Assembly: GCF_030538285.1 (NCBI RefSeq)
Contig: NZ_JAUNUG010000001.1
Span: 110,294-174,293, forward strand
DNA length: 64,000 bases
DNA from: Corynebacterium sp.
GTDB lineage: Bacteria; Actinomycetota; Actinomycetes; Mycobacteriales; Mycobacteriaceae
Direction of reading: 5' to 3'
Numbering within the stretch: the stretch's first letter is position 1; each line of letters starts with the position of its first letter. The notes under the pieces are model-generated. The model was not told the DNA's origin. It worked only from the letters and a program-made list of their open reading frames with translations, and ran no database searches. Position numbers and translations under genes: made by a program. Below, one piece after another: positions 26,818-35,284 of this stretch.

Positions 26818-27654
26818 TTAAGCGGAGCCGCGACGTCCGCGCTGTGCCCACCAGATGCCGCCGGCCGCTGCGGCGGAGATGACGGCGACGATGGAGGCGC
26901 CGATGCTGATCTCGCGTGGGGAGGGCATCTGGAAGAGGGGGACGGGGTCGCGGAAGGTGCGGATGTCCCACCCGTTCTCCAACGCGGCCTTCTTCATTGC
27001 GCGGTCGGGGTTGACGGCGACCGGGTTGCCGACTGCCTGCAGCATGGGGATGTCGGTGGCGGAGTCGGAGTAGGCGTAGCTGTGGGCGAGGTCGTAGTCG
27101 TTGTCGTGCGCGAGGTCGGTGATGGCCTGTGCCTTGGCCTCGCCCTTGCAGAAGAAGAGAACTTCGCCGGTGAAGCGGCCGTCGCGAACCTCGAGTTCGG
27201 TGGCGACGACCTGGGTGATGCCGAGTTCCTCGGCGATGAGGTCGACGAGGTGGGAGGCGGAGGCGGAGATGATGATGACATCGTGGCCCGCGTTGCGGTG
27301 GAAGGCGATGAGTTCGCGGGCTTCTGCGTAGATGGCCGGGGTGACCACGTTGTGCATGGTCTCGGATGCGATCTGGCGGACTTTATCTACGGACCAGCCT
27401 GCCACGAGGGAGGCGAGTTGGTCGCGGGTGGTGTCCATCTGGTCGCTGGACTGTCCGGCGATCATGTAGCTGGCTTTGGCGAGCGACATTTGCAGGGCCT
27501 CGGAGGTGGTGATGAGGCCGTTGTGCATGAATTCACGTCCGAAGGCGAAGGCGGAGGACGTGGCGATGATGGTCTTATCCAGGTCGAAGAAGGCCGCCAC
27601 GCGCGGGGAATCCGCCGTGGTGGCCGACTGCTGCGCAGGGGACCCAGAGTTCAT
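26818..27654 (-). CDS. HAD-IB phosphatase with C-terminal membrane anchor
   Basis: A 278-aa SerB-like HAD hydrolase. Motif I is F-F-D-L-D-K-T-I, motif II is I-I-I-S-A-S-A-S and motif IV is Y-S-D-S-A-T-D-I-P-M-L. A predicted transmembrane helix lies near the C-terminus (about 250-272) and ends in R-G-R-R. Positional homolog of Rv3661, beside the pilus cluster. A phosphoserine-like or phospholipid phosphatase is possible; the substrate is not known. Confidence 0.88.
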   Translation of the reverse strand: MNSGSPAQQSATTADSPRVAAFFDLDKTIIATSSAFAFGREFMHNGLITTSEALQMSLAKASYMIAGQSSDQMDTTRDQLASLVAGWSVDKVRQIASETMHNVVTPAIYAEARELIAFHRNAGHDVIIISASASHLVDLIAEELGITQVVATELEVRDGRFTGEVLFFCKGEAKAQAITDLAHDNDYDLAHSYAYSDSATDIPMLQAVGNPVAVNPDRAMKKAALENGWDIRTFRDPVPLFQMPSPREISIGASIVAVISAAAAGGIWWAQRGRRGSA

Positions 27655-27792
27655 GAGGTCTCAGTGTAGCCCTCCATCCTGAGAAAAGTAAGATGCCAGT
27701 GTTTCTGGTGGGGCAACTGTGACTAGTGTGACAGTCGGAAGCTGGCATTTTGGGCGCCTAGCAAGCACTTTCGAGAAATCTGCTTCTCGGTG

Positions 27793-27821
27793 TTGTCATG
27801 CGCGTGTTGATGTGCCATAAT
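27793..27821 (+). promoter_or_regulatory. Promoter of the 6C RNA
   Basis: TTGTCA (27793-27798) and CATAAT (27816-27821) with a 17-base spacer form a near-consensus housekeeping promoter. The predicted transcription start is near 27828. Confidence 0.7.
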
Positions 27822-27827
27822 TTCTTG

Positions 27828-27935
27828 TGCAAGGCCCCGATATACAGTGTGGCCTGCCCCGGCAATCCCCCCCGATGCCGGGTTACAGACGGCCCGCGCA
27901 CACCCCCCCCGAGGCGCGGGCCGTCCCTTATTTTC
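27828..27935 (+). ncRNA. 6C small RNA
   Basis: Two hairpins, each with a loop containing at least six C, are the definition of the actinobacterial 6C RNA. Hairpin 1 has stem CCCGGCA / TGCCGGG with seven C in the loop. Hairpin 2 has a 12-bp stem, GACGGCCCGCGC / GCGCGGGCCGTC, with eight C in the loop, and is followed by CCTTATTTT, a terminator tail. A strong promoter lies just upstream. In M. tuberculosis the 6C/B11 RNA lies beside Rv3660c, the homolog of the next gene here. The C-rich loops can base-pair with G-rich ribosome-binding regions of target mRNAs. The rest of the 391-base gap (27655-28045) holds only leader DNA for the pilus cluster. Confidence 0.88.
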
Positions 27936-28045
27936 CGGATACTTCTCCACAGGCTAGGCGCTGATATGTCAACAATGTCGGGGGTTATCCACAGGCTGGC
28001 GGGCTGGCCCTTGTCGTCGGTCTTGGACGCGGTCATCCTGAGGTC

Positions 28046-29119
28046 ATGACCAGCACGTTCATCCTCGTCGCCGTCGGAGACCCCGTCATCCATCCGGAAG
28101 CCATGCACGTTGCCGCAGCCACCGGCCACGGCATCGTCGACACCATGGATCCCCGCGAGATCACTCGCCTTCTTCCCCGCGCTCATTCGGTGCTTATCGA
28201 CGCCGACACCGCCGGCCATGTCGCCACCCTCGACCGGCGGCCCGGCATTCATTTCCTCGCCCCCGACCCTGGTCCCGTCGATTGGCAATCTGCCCTGCGC
28301 GGACACGCAGAGAACGCTTATGTGCTTCCCGCCCAGGCCCCCGAACTGTTAGCCACTCTCGGGCATGCGAGCGCTGCCGGTGAGGATCGACAAGCGGTGG
28401 ACATGGGGCCCGGCACCGTGATCGCTGTGTGCGGATCCTCGGGAGGGGCCGGGGCCTCAACCCTGGCGGTAGCCGTCGCGCGGGTTGCCGCCCGTTCGCA
28501 CCCGGTGACCATTGTTGATGCTGACGCACTCTCGGGTGGTCTCGATCTGCTTCTGGGGTTGGAGGATGATTCCGGGGTGCGCTGGCCGGAACTGCAGCTG
28601 GGGGAGGGGGCGGTGGCGGGGTCGGATATCCGCGCGGTGCTGCCGACCACGGGTGACGGGATCGCGTGCCTGTCGGCGGCGCGGAGCACCATCGCCGACC
28701 CTTATCGGCTCACCCCGCAGTTACTGGCTCCGGTGCTGCAGGCGCTGTCCCGGGAATCGGGTGTGACCATCGTCGACTTCCATCCCGCCGGTCCGCTTGC
28801 CGATGTCGTCGTCGAGGCCAGCGACCGAGTGGTCATCCTCATCCCCTGCGAGGTTCGTCCCGCAGCCGCGGCAACCCGACTGTGTGCCGACTTCATCTCC
28901 CGGCGCGCGGCTGTCACCACGATCGCCCGCCAGCGTTACTGGGCGGGTTTGTCTGCCAGCGATGTTACCCGGATCACCGGCCGCGAAGTCATCACCTCGC
29001 TCAGCACACTGCAGGGGATCCCCAAGCTTTCGGAGCTCGGTGGCCTGCCGGAACGGCTGCCCGGCCCTCTGGTCACCACCGCCCGCCTCGTGCTGGAAGA
29101 CGCGGGGGTGACACGATGA
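28046..29119 (+). CDS. ssd: Septum-site-determining-like / CpaE-like ATPase (Ssd)
   Basis: A 357-aa protein with an N-terminal receiver-like region (about 1-110) and a MinD/ParA-like domain from about 128. The P-loop region reads G-S-S-G-G-A-G-A-S-T, a deviant Walker A without the canonical GKT/S lysine-threonine pair, as in CpaE/TadZ proteins. The next motif V-D-A-D-A-L-S-G-G-L-D holds the Asp pair. It starts the pilus cluster and overlaps the TadA-like gene by four bases. Homolog of Rv3660c; it probably localises the pilus machine at the pole or septum. Confidence 0.85.
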   Translation: MTSTFILVAVGDPVIHPEAMHVAAATGHGIVDTMDPREITRLLPRAHSVLIDADTAGHVATLDRRPGIHFLAPDPGPVDWQSALRGHAENAYVLPAQAPELLATLGHASAAGEDRQAVDMGPGTVIAVCGSSGGAGASTLAVAVARVAARSHPVTIVDADALSGGLDLLLGLEDDSGVRWPELQLGEGAVAGSDIRAVLPTTGDGIACLSAARSTIADPYRLTPQLLAPVLQALSRESGVTIVDFHPAGPLADVVVEASDRVVILIPCEVRPAAAATRLCADFISRRAAVTTIARQRYWAGLSASDVTRITGREVITSLSTLQGIPKLSELGGLPERLPGPLVTTARLVLEDAGVTR

Positions 29120-30255
29120 ATGACCTGTTGGAGAAGGTGCAACGCCGTCTCGTCGAATCATCCCGCACCGCGTGCGACGCCACGGAGCTAGTCCGCCTCA
29201 TCCGGGAGGAGGCCGGGGTTATCTCCGACGTCGATGTTCTGGATGTGCTGCGCCGCTTACGCCATGACTCCACCGGCATCGGGGCCCTGGAGGAACTGCT
29301 TGCGGTCGAGGGGTTGACGGATATCGTCGTCAACGCTCCTGATCAGGTCTGGTTCGATCGGGGGCAGGGCATGGAACGCTCCCGGCTGGCCTTCCGCGAT
29401 GACGCGGAGGTCCGGCAGCTCGCCACCCGGCTGGCCACTGCCTGCGGCCGTCGATTAGATGATGCCCGACCTTTCGCCGACGGGCGCCTGACCCGCGAGG
29501 ACGGCACCATCATCCGGCTGCACGCCCTGTTATCCCCGCCCGCCGCCGAACACCCCTGTCTCAGTCTGCGGATCCTCCGTCCCGCGACGACGACGCTGGA
29601 GGAACTGACCGACCGGGGGACCGTCGATAAGCATATTGCACATCTGCTGCGCGGAATAGTGCGCCACCGGCGTTCCCTGCTGGTCGTCGGCGGAACCGGG
29701 ACCGGTAAGACGACGCTGCTGGCGGCGTTGCTCGCCGAGGTCGCACCCCACGAGCGGATCGTGTGCATCGAGGACACCGCCGAACTGGCGCCACCCCACC
29801 CTCATGTGGTCACGCTCGTCTCCCGCGGCGCGAACATCGAGGGCACCGGGGATATCACCATGTCCGACCTGCTGCGCCAGGCGCTGCGGATGCGGCCCGA
29901 CCGGATCGTCGTCGGAGAGATCCGCGGGGCGGAGGTCGTTGACCTGCTCGCCGCGCTCAACACCGGCCACGATGGTGGGGCCGGCACTATCCACGCCAAC
30001 ACCCTCGCCGAAGTACCCGCCCGCCTCGAAGCTCTCGCCGCCCTCGGTGGGCTCGACCGCGCAGCGCTGCACCCGCAGTTCGCGGCGGCAGTCGACGTCA
30101 TCATCGTCATGCGGCGCCTGCCGGACGGTCGGCGCATAGTCGAGCAGATCGGTCGCGTCGACAACACCGCCCAACCGGAGCTGATATGGGATGCCACCCG
30201 CGGAGAACTGCCCGGCTTCGCTGAGCTCGCGCGGGAGGTGGGGGTGACATCGTGA
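29116..30255 (+). CDS. tadA: TadA/CpaF-type secretion ATPase
   Basis: A 379-aa type II/IV secretion ATPase. Walker A is G-G-T-G-T-G-K-T-T, and the Asp box E-D-T-A-E-L, Walker B region and His box G-A-G-T-I-H-A-N are present. The N-terminal domain is of the CpaF type. It powers assembly of Flp/Tad pili. ATG 29116 overlaps the ssd stop. At 29623 the dispersed motif is read V-D-K. Confidence 0.93.
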   Translation: MNDLLEKVQRRLVESSRTACDATELVRLIREEAGVISDVDVLDVLRRLRHDSTGIGALEELLAVEGLTDIVVNAPDQVWFDRGQGMERSRLAFRDDAEVRQLATRLATACGRRLDDARPFADGRLTREDGTIIRLHALLSPPAAEHPCLSLRILRPATTTLEELTDRGTVDKHIAHLLRGIVRHRRSLLVVGGTGTGKTTLLAALLAEVAPHERIVCIEDTAELAPPHPHVVTLVSRGANIEGTGDITMSDLLRQALRMRPDRIVVGEIRGAEVVDLLAALNTGHDGGAGTIHANTLAEVPARLEALAALGGLDRAALHPQFAAAVDVIIVMRRLPDGRRIVEQIGRVDNTAQPELIWDATRGELPGFAELAREVGVTS

Positions 30256-31010
30256 CTGCTCTGCTTCTCATCGCCACCCACCTGGTACTGCCGACACCCG
30301 CCCCCGCGACACGTATTCAGCCAGGTAGCCGACCCCGCCTCACCGCGCTCCCACTGCTCGGGATCGGCCTGCTCTTGCTCGTGCTGGGCAACCTCACCGC
30401 CACCGTGGCCGGTCTCCTCGCCGCGGCGGCTGCCACCTGGGTCATCCGGGATGCCCGCAGCCGCGCTCTCACCCGCCGCCGTGAAAAGTGCACTGCTGCG
30501 TTCCTCGGTCACCTCGTCGGCGAACTGCGCACCGGACACTCCATGACCGTCGCCGTCGACCACGCCGCCGAGCACCTGCCCGCCGAGACACCTCGTGACC
30601 TGGCAGACACTCTCCTCGTGGTGCGTTCCCACGTCCACCGCGGCATCTCCGGCGCGGCCGCCCTCGACGATGCCCCACCAGAACTGGCTCCCCTCGCCGC
30701 GCTCTGGCGCCTCGCCGACCGGCACGGACTACCCCTTACGGCCCTGGTCGCCCAAGCTCAGACGCGTCTCGACGCCCGCCTCCGACACCGCGACACCACC
30801 ACCGCCACACTCCAGGGGCCCCAAGCCACCGCCGTCATTCTCACCCTGCTCCCGTTGGCCGGCATCGCGATGGGCACCGCGATGGGAGCCGACCCGGTCG
30901 GATTCCTCACCGGGGGAGGCCTCGGCGGTGTGCTGCTCGTCCTCGGCACCGCTCTGGCGGCCGGTGGTTTCGTGTGGGCCCGCCACATTATCGGGAAGGC
31001 GGCGGCATGA
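30252..31010 (+). CDS. TadB-like pilus platform protein
   Basis: A 252-aa GspF-domain inner-membrane protein. Helices lie near 32-65 and 195-245, and a cytoplasmic GspF domain (about 75-190) contains G-E-L-R-T-G-H-S-M and the [12 protein letters not shown] segment. It starts at GTG 30252, overlapping tadA by four bases, and overlaps the tadC-like gene by four bases. Confidence 0.87.
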   Translation: MTALLLIATHLVLPTPAPATRIQPGSRPRLTALPLLGIGLLLLVLGNLTATVAGLLAAAAATWVIRDARSRALTRRREKCTAAFLGHLVGELRTGHSMTVAVDHAAEHLPAETPRDLADTLLVVRSHVHRGISGAAALDDAPPELAPLAALWRLADRHGLPLTALVAQAQTRLDARLRHRDTTTATLQGPQATAVILTLLPLAGIAMGTAMGADPVGFLTGGGLGGVLLVLGTALAAGGFVWARHIIGKAAA

Positions 31011-31579
31011 GCCTTATCTTCCTCGCACTCATCCTGCTCATCCCGCCCCCACAGCCCTTGTCCCGCCTGCCAGCCCGCGGTCCGAAGACGCCCCGGGATG
31101 GGCCCGCCCCCCGGTGGCGTCGACAAGCACCACCCGACCACCTCGCCATCGCCGCCGACCTCGACCTCTACGCCGCGTGCCTGCACGCCGGGCTCAGCCC
31201 GGCCGCGGCCAGCGCCGCACTCGTCGACGTCGGCACCGAACCCACCACCCACCACGCGTGGCGCACCGTCGCCGCCTTGCTGGCCATCGGGGTTCCCGCC
31301 CAGCGGGCCTGGGCGGAGGTGGCCGAGGTGCCTGGGTTACAGGACCTGGCCGCCCTGGCGACCATGTCCGAACGCTCCGGTGCAGCCATGTCGCAGGCGT
31401 GCGAACGCATCGCGACCGGGCTGCGCGACTCCGCCACCGCCCAGGCCACAGCCCGGGCAGAACGCGCCGGAGTCCTCATCGCCCTACCTCTCACCCTCTG
31501 TTTCCTGCCCGCCTTCCTCGTCCTGGGCCTGGCCCCCGTGGTCATCAGCCTGGGCACCCAACTACTCGTCACTCACTAG
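31007..31579 (+). CDS. TadC-like pilus platform protein
   Basis: A 190-aa second GspF-type platform subunit. It has an N-terminal hydrophobic segment, the motif D-L-Y-A-A-C-L-H-A-G-L near 48-58, and a C-terminal pair of helices (about 150-185) with L-P-L-T-L-C-F-L-P-A-F. It is shorter than typical TadC, as in the actinobacterial mini-Tad clusters. A GTCGACAAGC variant of the dispersed motif lies at 31119. Confidence 0.85.
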   Translation: MSLIFLALILLIPPPQPLSRLPARGPKTPRDGPAPRWRRQAPPDHLAIAADLDLYAACLHAGLSPAAASAALVDVGTEPTTHHAWRTVAALLAIGVPAQRAWAEVAEVPGLQDLAALATMSERSGAAMSQACERIATGLRDSATAQATARAERAGVLIALPLTLCFLPAFLVLGLAPVVISLGTQLLVTH

Positions 31580-31588
31580 GAGAAACAC

Positions 31589-31774
31589 ATGACCATCTAC
31601 CGCCACCTTCGCACCACCCTCGCCGACGACACGGGCATGAGCACCGTGGAATACGCCATGGGGTCCATCGCGGCCGCCGCGCTCGCCGCCGTCCTCTACG
31701 CCGTGATCAACGCCAACGCCGTGGTCTCCGCCATCGAGGACATCATCACCACCGCCCTGAACTCCACGCCATGA
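31589..31774 (+). CDS. DUF4244/Flp-type prepilin
   Basis: A 61-aa protein with a charged leader and a likely prepilin cleavage site D-T-G-|-M-S-T-V-E-Y-A, with the Glu at +5 typical of type IV pilins. A single hydrophobic helix (about 22-48) and a short tail I-E-D-I-I-T-T-A-L follow. It is the expected structural subunit of the pilus encoded here. AGGAG precedes the ATG. No prepilin peptidase gene is visible in the cluster, so one must be elsewhere. Confidence 0.88.
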   Translation: MTIYRHLRTTLADDTGMSTVEYAMGSIAAAALAAVLYAVINANAVVSAIEDIITTALNSTP

Positions 31775-32043
31775 CCACCATCGAGGCGGCGCTCGGCATC
31801 GGCAGCCTCATCACCGTGTGCGGGCTCATCATCGCCGGCCTCGCCACCATGACCGCGCACCTCTCGGCGGTCGACATCGCCGGGGCGGCGGCCCGGTCCC
31901 ACGCCATCGGCGTTGACTACCGGCCCACCCGGGGCGCGGTACATGTCACCGAACATGCCGGTCTGGCAACCGCCACCGCCAGTGTGCCCTCCCCATTAGG
32001 AACACGCCGCCATGAGGCTGTTTTCCCCGTGGAGGTGCCCTGA
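31771..32043 (+). CDS. TadE-like pseudopilin
   Basis: A 90-aa protein starting M-T-T-I-E-A-A-L-G, which keeps the prepilin-like Glu, with a hydrophobic helix (about 8-32) and a soluble C-terminus. It matches the Rv3655c-type TadE proteins of actinobacterial Tad loci. It overlaps the pilin gene by four bases and the next gene by one. Confidence 0.82.
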   Translation: MTTIEAALGIGSLITVCGLIIAGLATMTAHLSAVDIAGAAARSHAIGVDYRPTRGAVHVTEHAGLATATASVPSPLGTRRHEAVFPVEVP

Positions 32044-32336
32044 TGCCCACGCTGGTCTCCGCCGGGGCGGCGGCCGCGCTCCTCAGCCTGGCCGTCGTCA
32101 TCGTGAACCTATCCGGGCAGGTCAGCGCCCATCATCAGGCGCAGGTCGCTGCCGACCTCGCGGCGATAGCTGCCGCCACCGCGGTGTATCACGGAAAGGA
32201 TGCCTGCCCCGCGGCGGAGGAGACGGCGGGGAGGAACGGGGCGTCGATAAGCGGATGCCGGATAGTGGGCGCCGACGCCACCATCACCGCCACCATCAGG
32301 GGACAGGAGGTGACGTCGACGGCGGGCCCGGTGTAG
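32043..32336 (+). CDS. TadE/TadG-like secretion protein (Rv3654c type)
   Basis: A 97-aa protein with an N-terminal hydrophobic helix (about 5-26), the segment H-H-Q-A-Q-V-A-A-D-L-A-A-I-A-A-A and two Cys (C-P near 56, C-R near 72). It resembles the Rv3654c family, proteins found at the end of Tad clusters. Its 3' end overlaps the convergent helicase gene by 41 bases. At 32243 the dispersed motif is read S-I-S with ATA. Confidence 0.8.
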   Translation: MPTLVSAGAAAALLSLAVVIVNLSGQVSAHHQAQVAADLAAIAAATAVYHGKDACPAAEETAGRNGASISGCRIVGADATITATIRGQEVTSTAGPV

Positions 32337-34695
32337 CACCCGTCATGGTCACCAGCGTGCCCAGCAACTTGAGGGCCCCGGCCTTGTCCAGCGGATTGTT
32401 GCCGTTGCCGCACTTCGGCGACTGCACGCACGACGGGCAGCCGGACTCGCAGGCACAAGAACGCACGGCGTTAAACGTCGCTTCGATCCACTCCGGGAAG
32501 CGGGCGAAACCCTCATCGGCGAAACCCGCGCCCCCGGGGTGACCGTCGTAGACGAACACCGTCGGCAGCATTGTGTCCTGGTGCAACGCGGTGGATACCC
32601 CGCCGATATCCCAACGATCGCACGTGGCGATCAACGGCAGCAGGCCGATCGCCGCGTGCTCCGCAGCATGCAACGTGCCCGGGATATCTCCCGCGCTGAC
32701 CCCCATCGCCTCCAACGCCAGGGGATCAATGGTGTACGCCACCGCCCGGGTGAGCAACGTCTGCTCTGGCATGTCCAGCGGAACATGATCGGCGGTGGTG
32801 CCGTCGGCCAGCTTAACTATGTATCCGGTCACCCGATCCGTCACCTCCACCTCGACGCTGGCCACCCACAGGCCGGGGGAGTAGTTGAGCAGCTCAACTG
32901 GGTCCCCGAGGATGCGGATCGACGTCTCGGAACGGGCGATCGTCGAATACTCCGGTACCTCGGGACGCGCGAGAGCGATGTGCTCATCGAAGTCGAGCTC
33001 CTCAATGACGAAACTCTCCCCCTGATGCAGATACACCGCGCCGGGATGGACCTGCGCGGCCGCCCGGGCCGCATCGATCGTGCCCAGAAGGCGCCCGTCG
33101 GAGACATCGACAATGAGCATCTCTTCGCCGCTACCACCCCGCAATTGGACATGGGCGTGGGCGGTTTCGGGGGTGAGGGGGGCGTCGAGAAGCGGGGTGG
33201 GAAACCACCCACGCGGACGTTTGCGCAGGTAGCCGGACTCGGTGAGTTCGGCGACGACGCTGTGCGCACCGAGAGCGTCGACATCCGCCACGGACAGGGG
33301 TTTCTCCACGGCCGCGCAGTACACATGCCCCCGCAGCACATAAGGGTTATGCGGGTTGAACACCGTGCGCTCCACCGGGCGGCCCAGCAATGCATCGGGG
33401 TGATGGACGAGGTAGGTGTCCATCGGTTCATCGCGGGCCACGAGCACCACAATCGACCCCTGCCCGCGACGGCCCGCCCGGCCCGCCTGCTGCCAGAAAC
33501 TGGCGACCGTGCCGGGGAACCCAGCGGTGACCACGGCGTCGAGGCCACCGACATCAATCCCCAGCTCCAGGGCATTGGTGGTGGCCACCCCGAGGAGTGT
33601 GCCGTCGTCGAGCTGGCGCTCCAGGAGCCGCCGGTCCTCCGCCAGATAACCCGCCCGGTAGGCGGCGATGCGGCGGGCGAAATCCGGTCTGCCCAGCGAG
33701 GACAGCTCCTCCATCGTGCGCAAGGCCACCTGCTCCGCCGAACGCCGAGAACGCACGAACGTCAGCGTGCGGGCCCCCTCCGCCACGAACGTGGCCATGA
33801 TGCCGGCGGCCTCCGTGGTGGCGGCACGGCGCACCGGGGCACCGTTTTCACCCTCGATCCCCTCCAGGAACCCCGGCTCCCACAACACCACCGTCCGCGC
33901 GCCGGTGGGGGCACCGTCCTCCGTGACGGCTGTGACGGGGCGGCCGATGAGGGTGGAGGCATGCGCGGCCGGGTCATTGGCGGTGGCGGAGGCCAGAATC
34001 ACCGTCGGCCGCGCACCGTAGTGCTCCGCCAGGCGCAGCAGCCGACGCAACACCAGGCCGACGTGCGCGCCGAAGACGCCGCGGTAGGTGTGGCACTCGT
34101 CGATGACGATGAAGCGCAGGTGCCGCAGCAGGCGCGCCCAGCGCTGATGGTGTGCCAGGACGGAAACATGCAGCATGTCGGGGTTGGTAAAGACAAAACG
34201 GGAGGCGTCACGGATGCCGCTGCGGGCCTCGGTGGGGGTGTCTCCGTCATAGGGGGCGGGGTGGATCGTGCGCAGGCCATCGATCGCCCGCGTCAGCGCC
34301 GACACCGCCTGCAACTGATCCGAACCGAGGGCCTTCGTCGGCGTCAGGTACAGGGCGCAGGCGTTGGGGGTAGCGGCCAGAGCGGAGAGGATCGGCACGA
34401 GATACCCCAGCGACTTGCCGGAGGAGGTGCCGGTGGCCACCACCACGTCTTCGCCCCGCCAGGCATGCTCCGCGGTGGCGGACTGGTGGCGAAACAGGCG
34501 GGAGATACCTTCTTCAGAAAGATGCTCGCGCAGGCCGGGGTGCACCCACGTCGGCCACGGGCCGTACTGGGCGGTGCGCGGTTCCTGCACGGTGGAATAT
34601 GTGCAGGTGGAGGTGGGGAAGCGGTGGGTAATGGCGGCGGCGAGTTCGGCGCCGAGGAGGTTTCCGGAGGGCCCAGGCATCGTCAATGTGATCAC
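32296..34695 (-). CDS. DEAD/DEAH helicase with DUF1998 domain (MrfA-like)
   Basis: A 799-aa superfamily 2 helicase. Motif I is A-T-G-T-S-S-G-K-S, the DEAH-like box is D-E-C-H, SAT is S-A-S-A-T-A, and motif VI is Q-Q-A-G-R-A-G-R-R-G. The C-terminal DUF1998 region has a Cys cluster C-A-C-E-S-G-C-P-S-C...K-C-G-N. Bacillus MrfA, of this architecture, repairs mitomycin C damage together with an exonuclease; the homolog in mycobacteria is Rv3649. ATG 34695 is used; ATG 34680 is possible. Confidence 0.9.
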   Translation of the reverse strand: MITLTMPGPSGNLLGAELAAAITHRFPTSTCTYSTVQEPRTAQYGPWPTWVHPGLREHLSEEGISRLFRHQSATAEHAWRGEDVVVATGTSSGKSLGYLVPILSALAATPNACALYLTPTKALGSDQLQAVSALTRAIDGLRTIHPAPYDGDTPTEARSGIRDASRFVFTNPDMLHVSVLAHHQRWARLLRHLRFIVIDECHTYRGVFGAHVGLVLRRLLRLAEHYGARPTVILASATANDPAAHASTLIGRPVTAVTEDGAPTGARTVVLWEPGFLEGIEGENGAPVRRAATTEAAGIMATFVAEGARTLTFVRSRRSAEQVALRTMEELSSLGRPDFARRIAAYRAGYLAEDRRLLERQLDDGTLLGVATTNALELGIDVGGLDAVVTAGFPGTVASFWQQAGRAGRRGQGSIVVLVARDEPMDTYLVHHPDALLGRPVERTVFNPHNPYVLRGHVYCAAVEKPLSVADVDALGAHSVVAELTESGYLRKRPRGWFPTPLLDAPLTPETAHAHVQLRGGSGEEMLIVDVSDGRLLGTIDAARAAAQVHPGAVYLHQGESFVIEELDFDEHIALARPEVPEYSTIARSETSIRILGDPVELLNYSPGLWVASVEVEVTDRVTGYIVKLADGTTADHVPLDMPEQTLLTRAVAYTIDPLALEAMGVSAGDIPGTLHAAEHAAIGLLPLIATCDRWDIGGVSTALHQDTMLPTVFVYDGHPGGAGFADEGFARFPEWIEATFNAVRSCACESGCPSCVQSPKCGNGNNPLDKAGALKLLGTLVTMTGATPGPPSTSPPVP

Positions 34696-34812
34696 CCCTG
34701 TATGTGGGAGAAGTCAGGGTGATTTCCCGCCCTGAAACGTCGTTAGACTATCGCGGCGGACTAATTCGTGACACACTGGGTGCCGGTCGCTGTTTCTGTG
34801 CGTTACGTTTAC

Positions 34813-34841
34813 GTGCTCGCAAGGGATTTATACGCGAGCAC
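34813..34841. promoter_or_regulatory. Inverted repeat in the cspA leader
   Basis: GTGCTCGC and GCGAGCAC flank a 13-base AT-rich spacer (AAGGGATTTATAC). It lies in the 259-base non-coding stretch before cspA, which probably holds its promoter and long 5' leader. It could be an operator or an RNA hairpin. Confidence 0.5.
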
Positions 34842-34954
34842 CCGAATCACCGCTCCACACCTGGGGATGGTGGTCCATCGGGGGTTCGATACGACCCGGC
34901 TGTCGGCATATGTCGGCGCCGTACCACCTCCACATCAAGAAATAGGTTTTTAAC

Positions 34955-35158
34955 ATGGCACAGGGAACTGTGAAGTGGTTCAACGCTGAGAAGGGCTTCG
35001 GCTTCATCGCTCCGGCCGATGGCTCCGCTGACGTCTTCGTCCACTACTCCGAGATCCAGGGCTCCGGCTTCCGTACCCTCGAGGAGAACCAGCAGGTCGA
35101 GTTCGAGATCGGTGAGGGCGCCAAGGGCCCGCAGGCGCAGGCTGTTCGCCCGCTCTAA
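34955..35158 (+). CDS. cspA: Cold-shock protein
   Basis: A 67-aa OB-fold cold-shock protein with both nucleic-acid-binding motifs: K-G-F-G-F-I (RNP1) and V-F-V-H-Y (RNP2). It acts as a single-strand nucleic-acid chaperone. Codon use is highly biased, in line with strong expression. No strong Shine-Dalgarno site is seen (AATAGG at eight bases). Positional homolog of Rv3648c. Confidence 0.96.
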   Translation: MAQGTVKWFNAEKGFGFIAPADGSADVFVHYSEIQGSGFRTLEENQQVEFEIGEGAKGPQAQAVRPL

Positions 35159-35187
35159 GCCTCACACCGAGCACTTCAAGGAAGCTT

Positions 35188-35202
35188 CTTGGCCCTCGGG
35201 CC
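35188..35202 (+). terminator. Short hairpin after cspA
   Basis: CTTGGCC / GGCCAAG with a four-base loop, 29 bases after the stop and followed by TGACAAGTTTT. Possibly the first of two tandem terminators. Confidence 0.5.
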
Positions 35203-35223
35203 AAGTGACAAGTTTTCTCGCAG

Positions 35224-35266
35224 GACCGTCCACCCGTGTCACGGGAGGGCGGTCATTGTTGTTTTT
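35224..35266 (+). terminator. cspA terminator
   Basis: Outer stem GACCGTCC / GGGCGGTC and inner stem CCCGTG / CACGGG, followed by ATTGTTGTTTTT. The dispersed motif GCTTATCGACGCC begins six bases later. Confidence 0.8.
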
Positions 35267-35271
35267 GTGGT

Positions 35272-35284
35272 GCTTATCGACGCC
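35272..35284 (-). repeat. Copy of the dispersed GGCGTCGATAAGC motif
   Basis: An exact 13-base copy at the end of the DedA-like gene, immediately after the cspA terminator. The TAA inside the motif is the stop codon of the minus-strand gene. Confidence 0.8.

Noticed and set aside
27758-28306. Minus-strand 182-aa ORF and plus-strand 83-aa ORF over the ssd leader
   Set aside because: They cross the 6C RNA hairpins and its promoter, and have no ribosome-binding site or family similarity.
32539-34722. 727-aa ORF opposite the helicase gene
   Set aside because: Low-complexity antisense product; the helicase frame carries all expected motifs.
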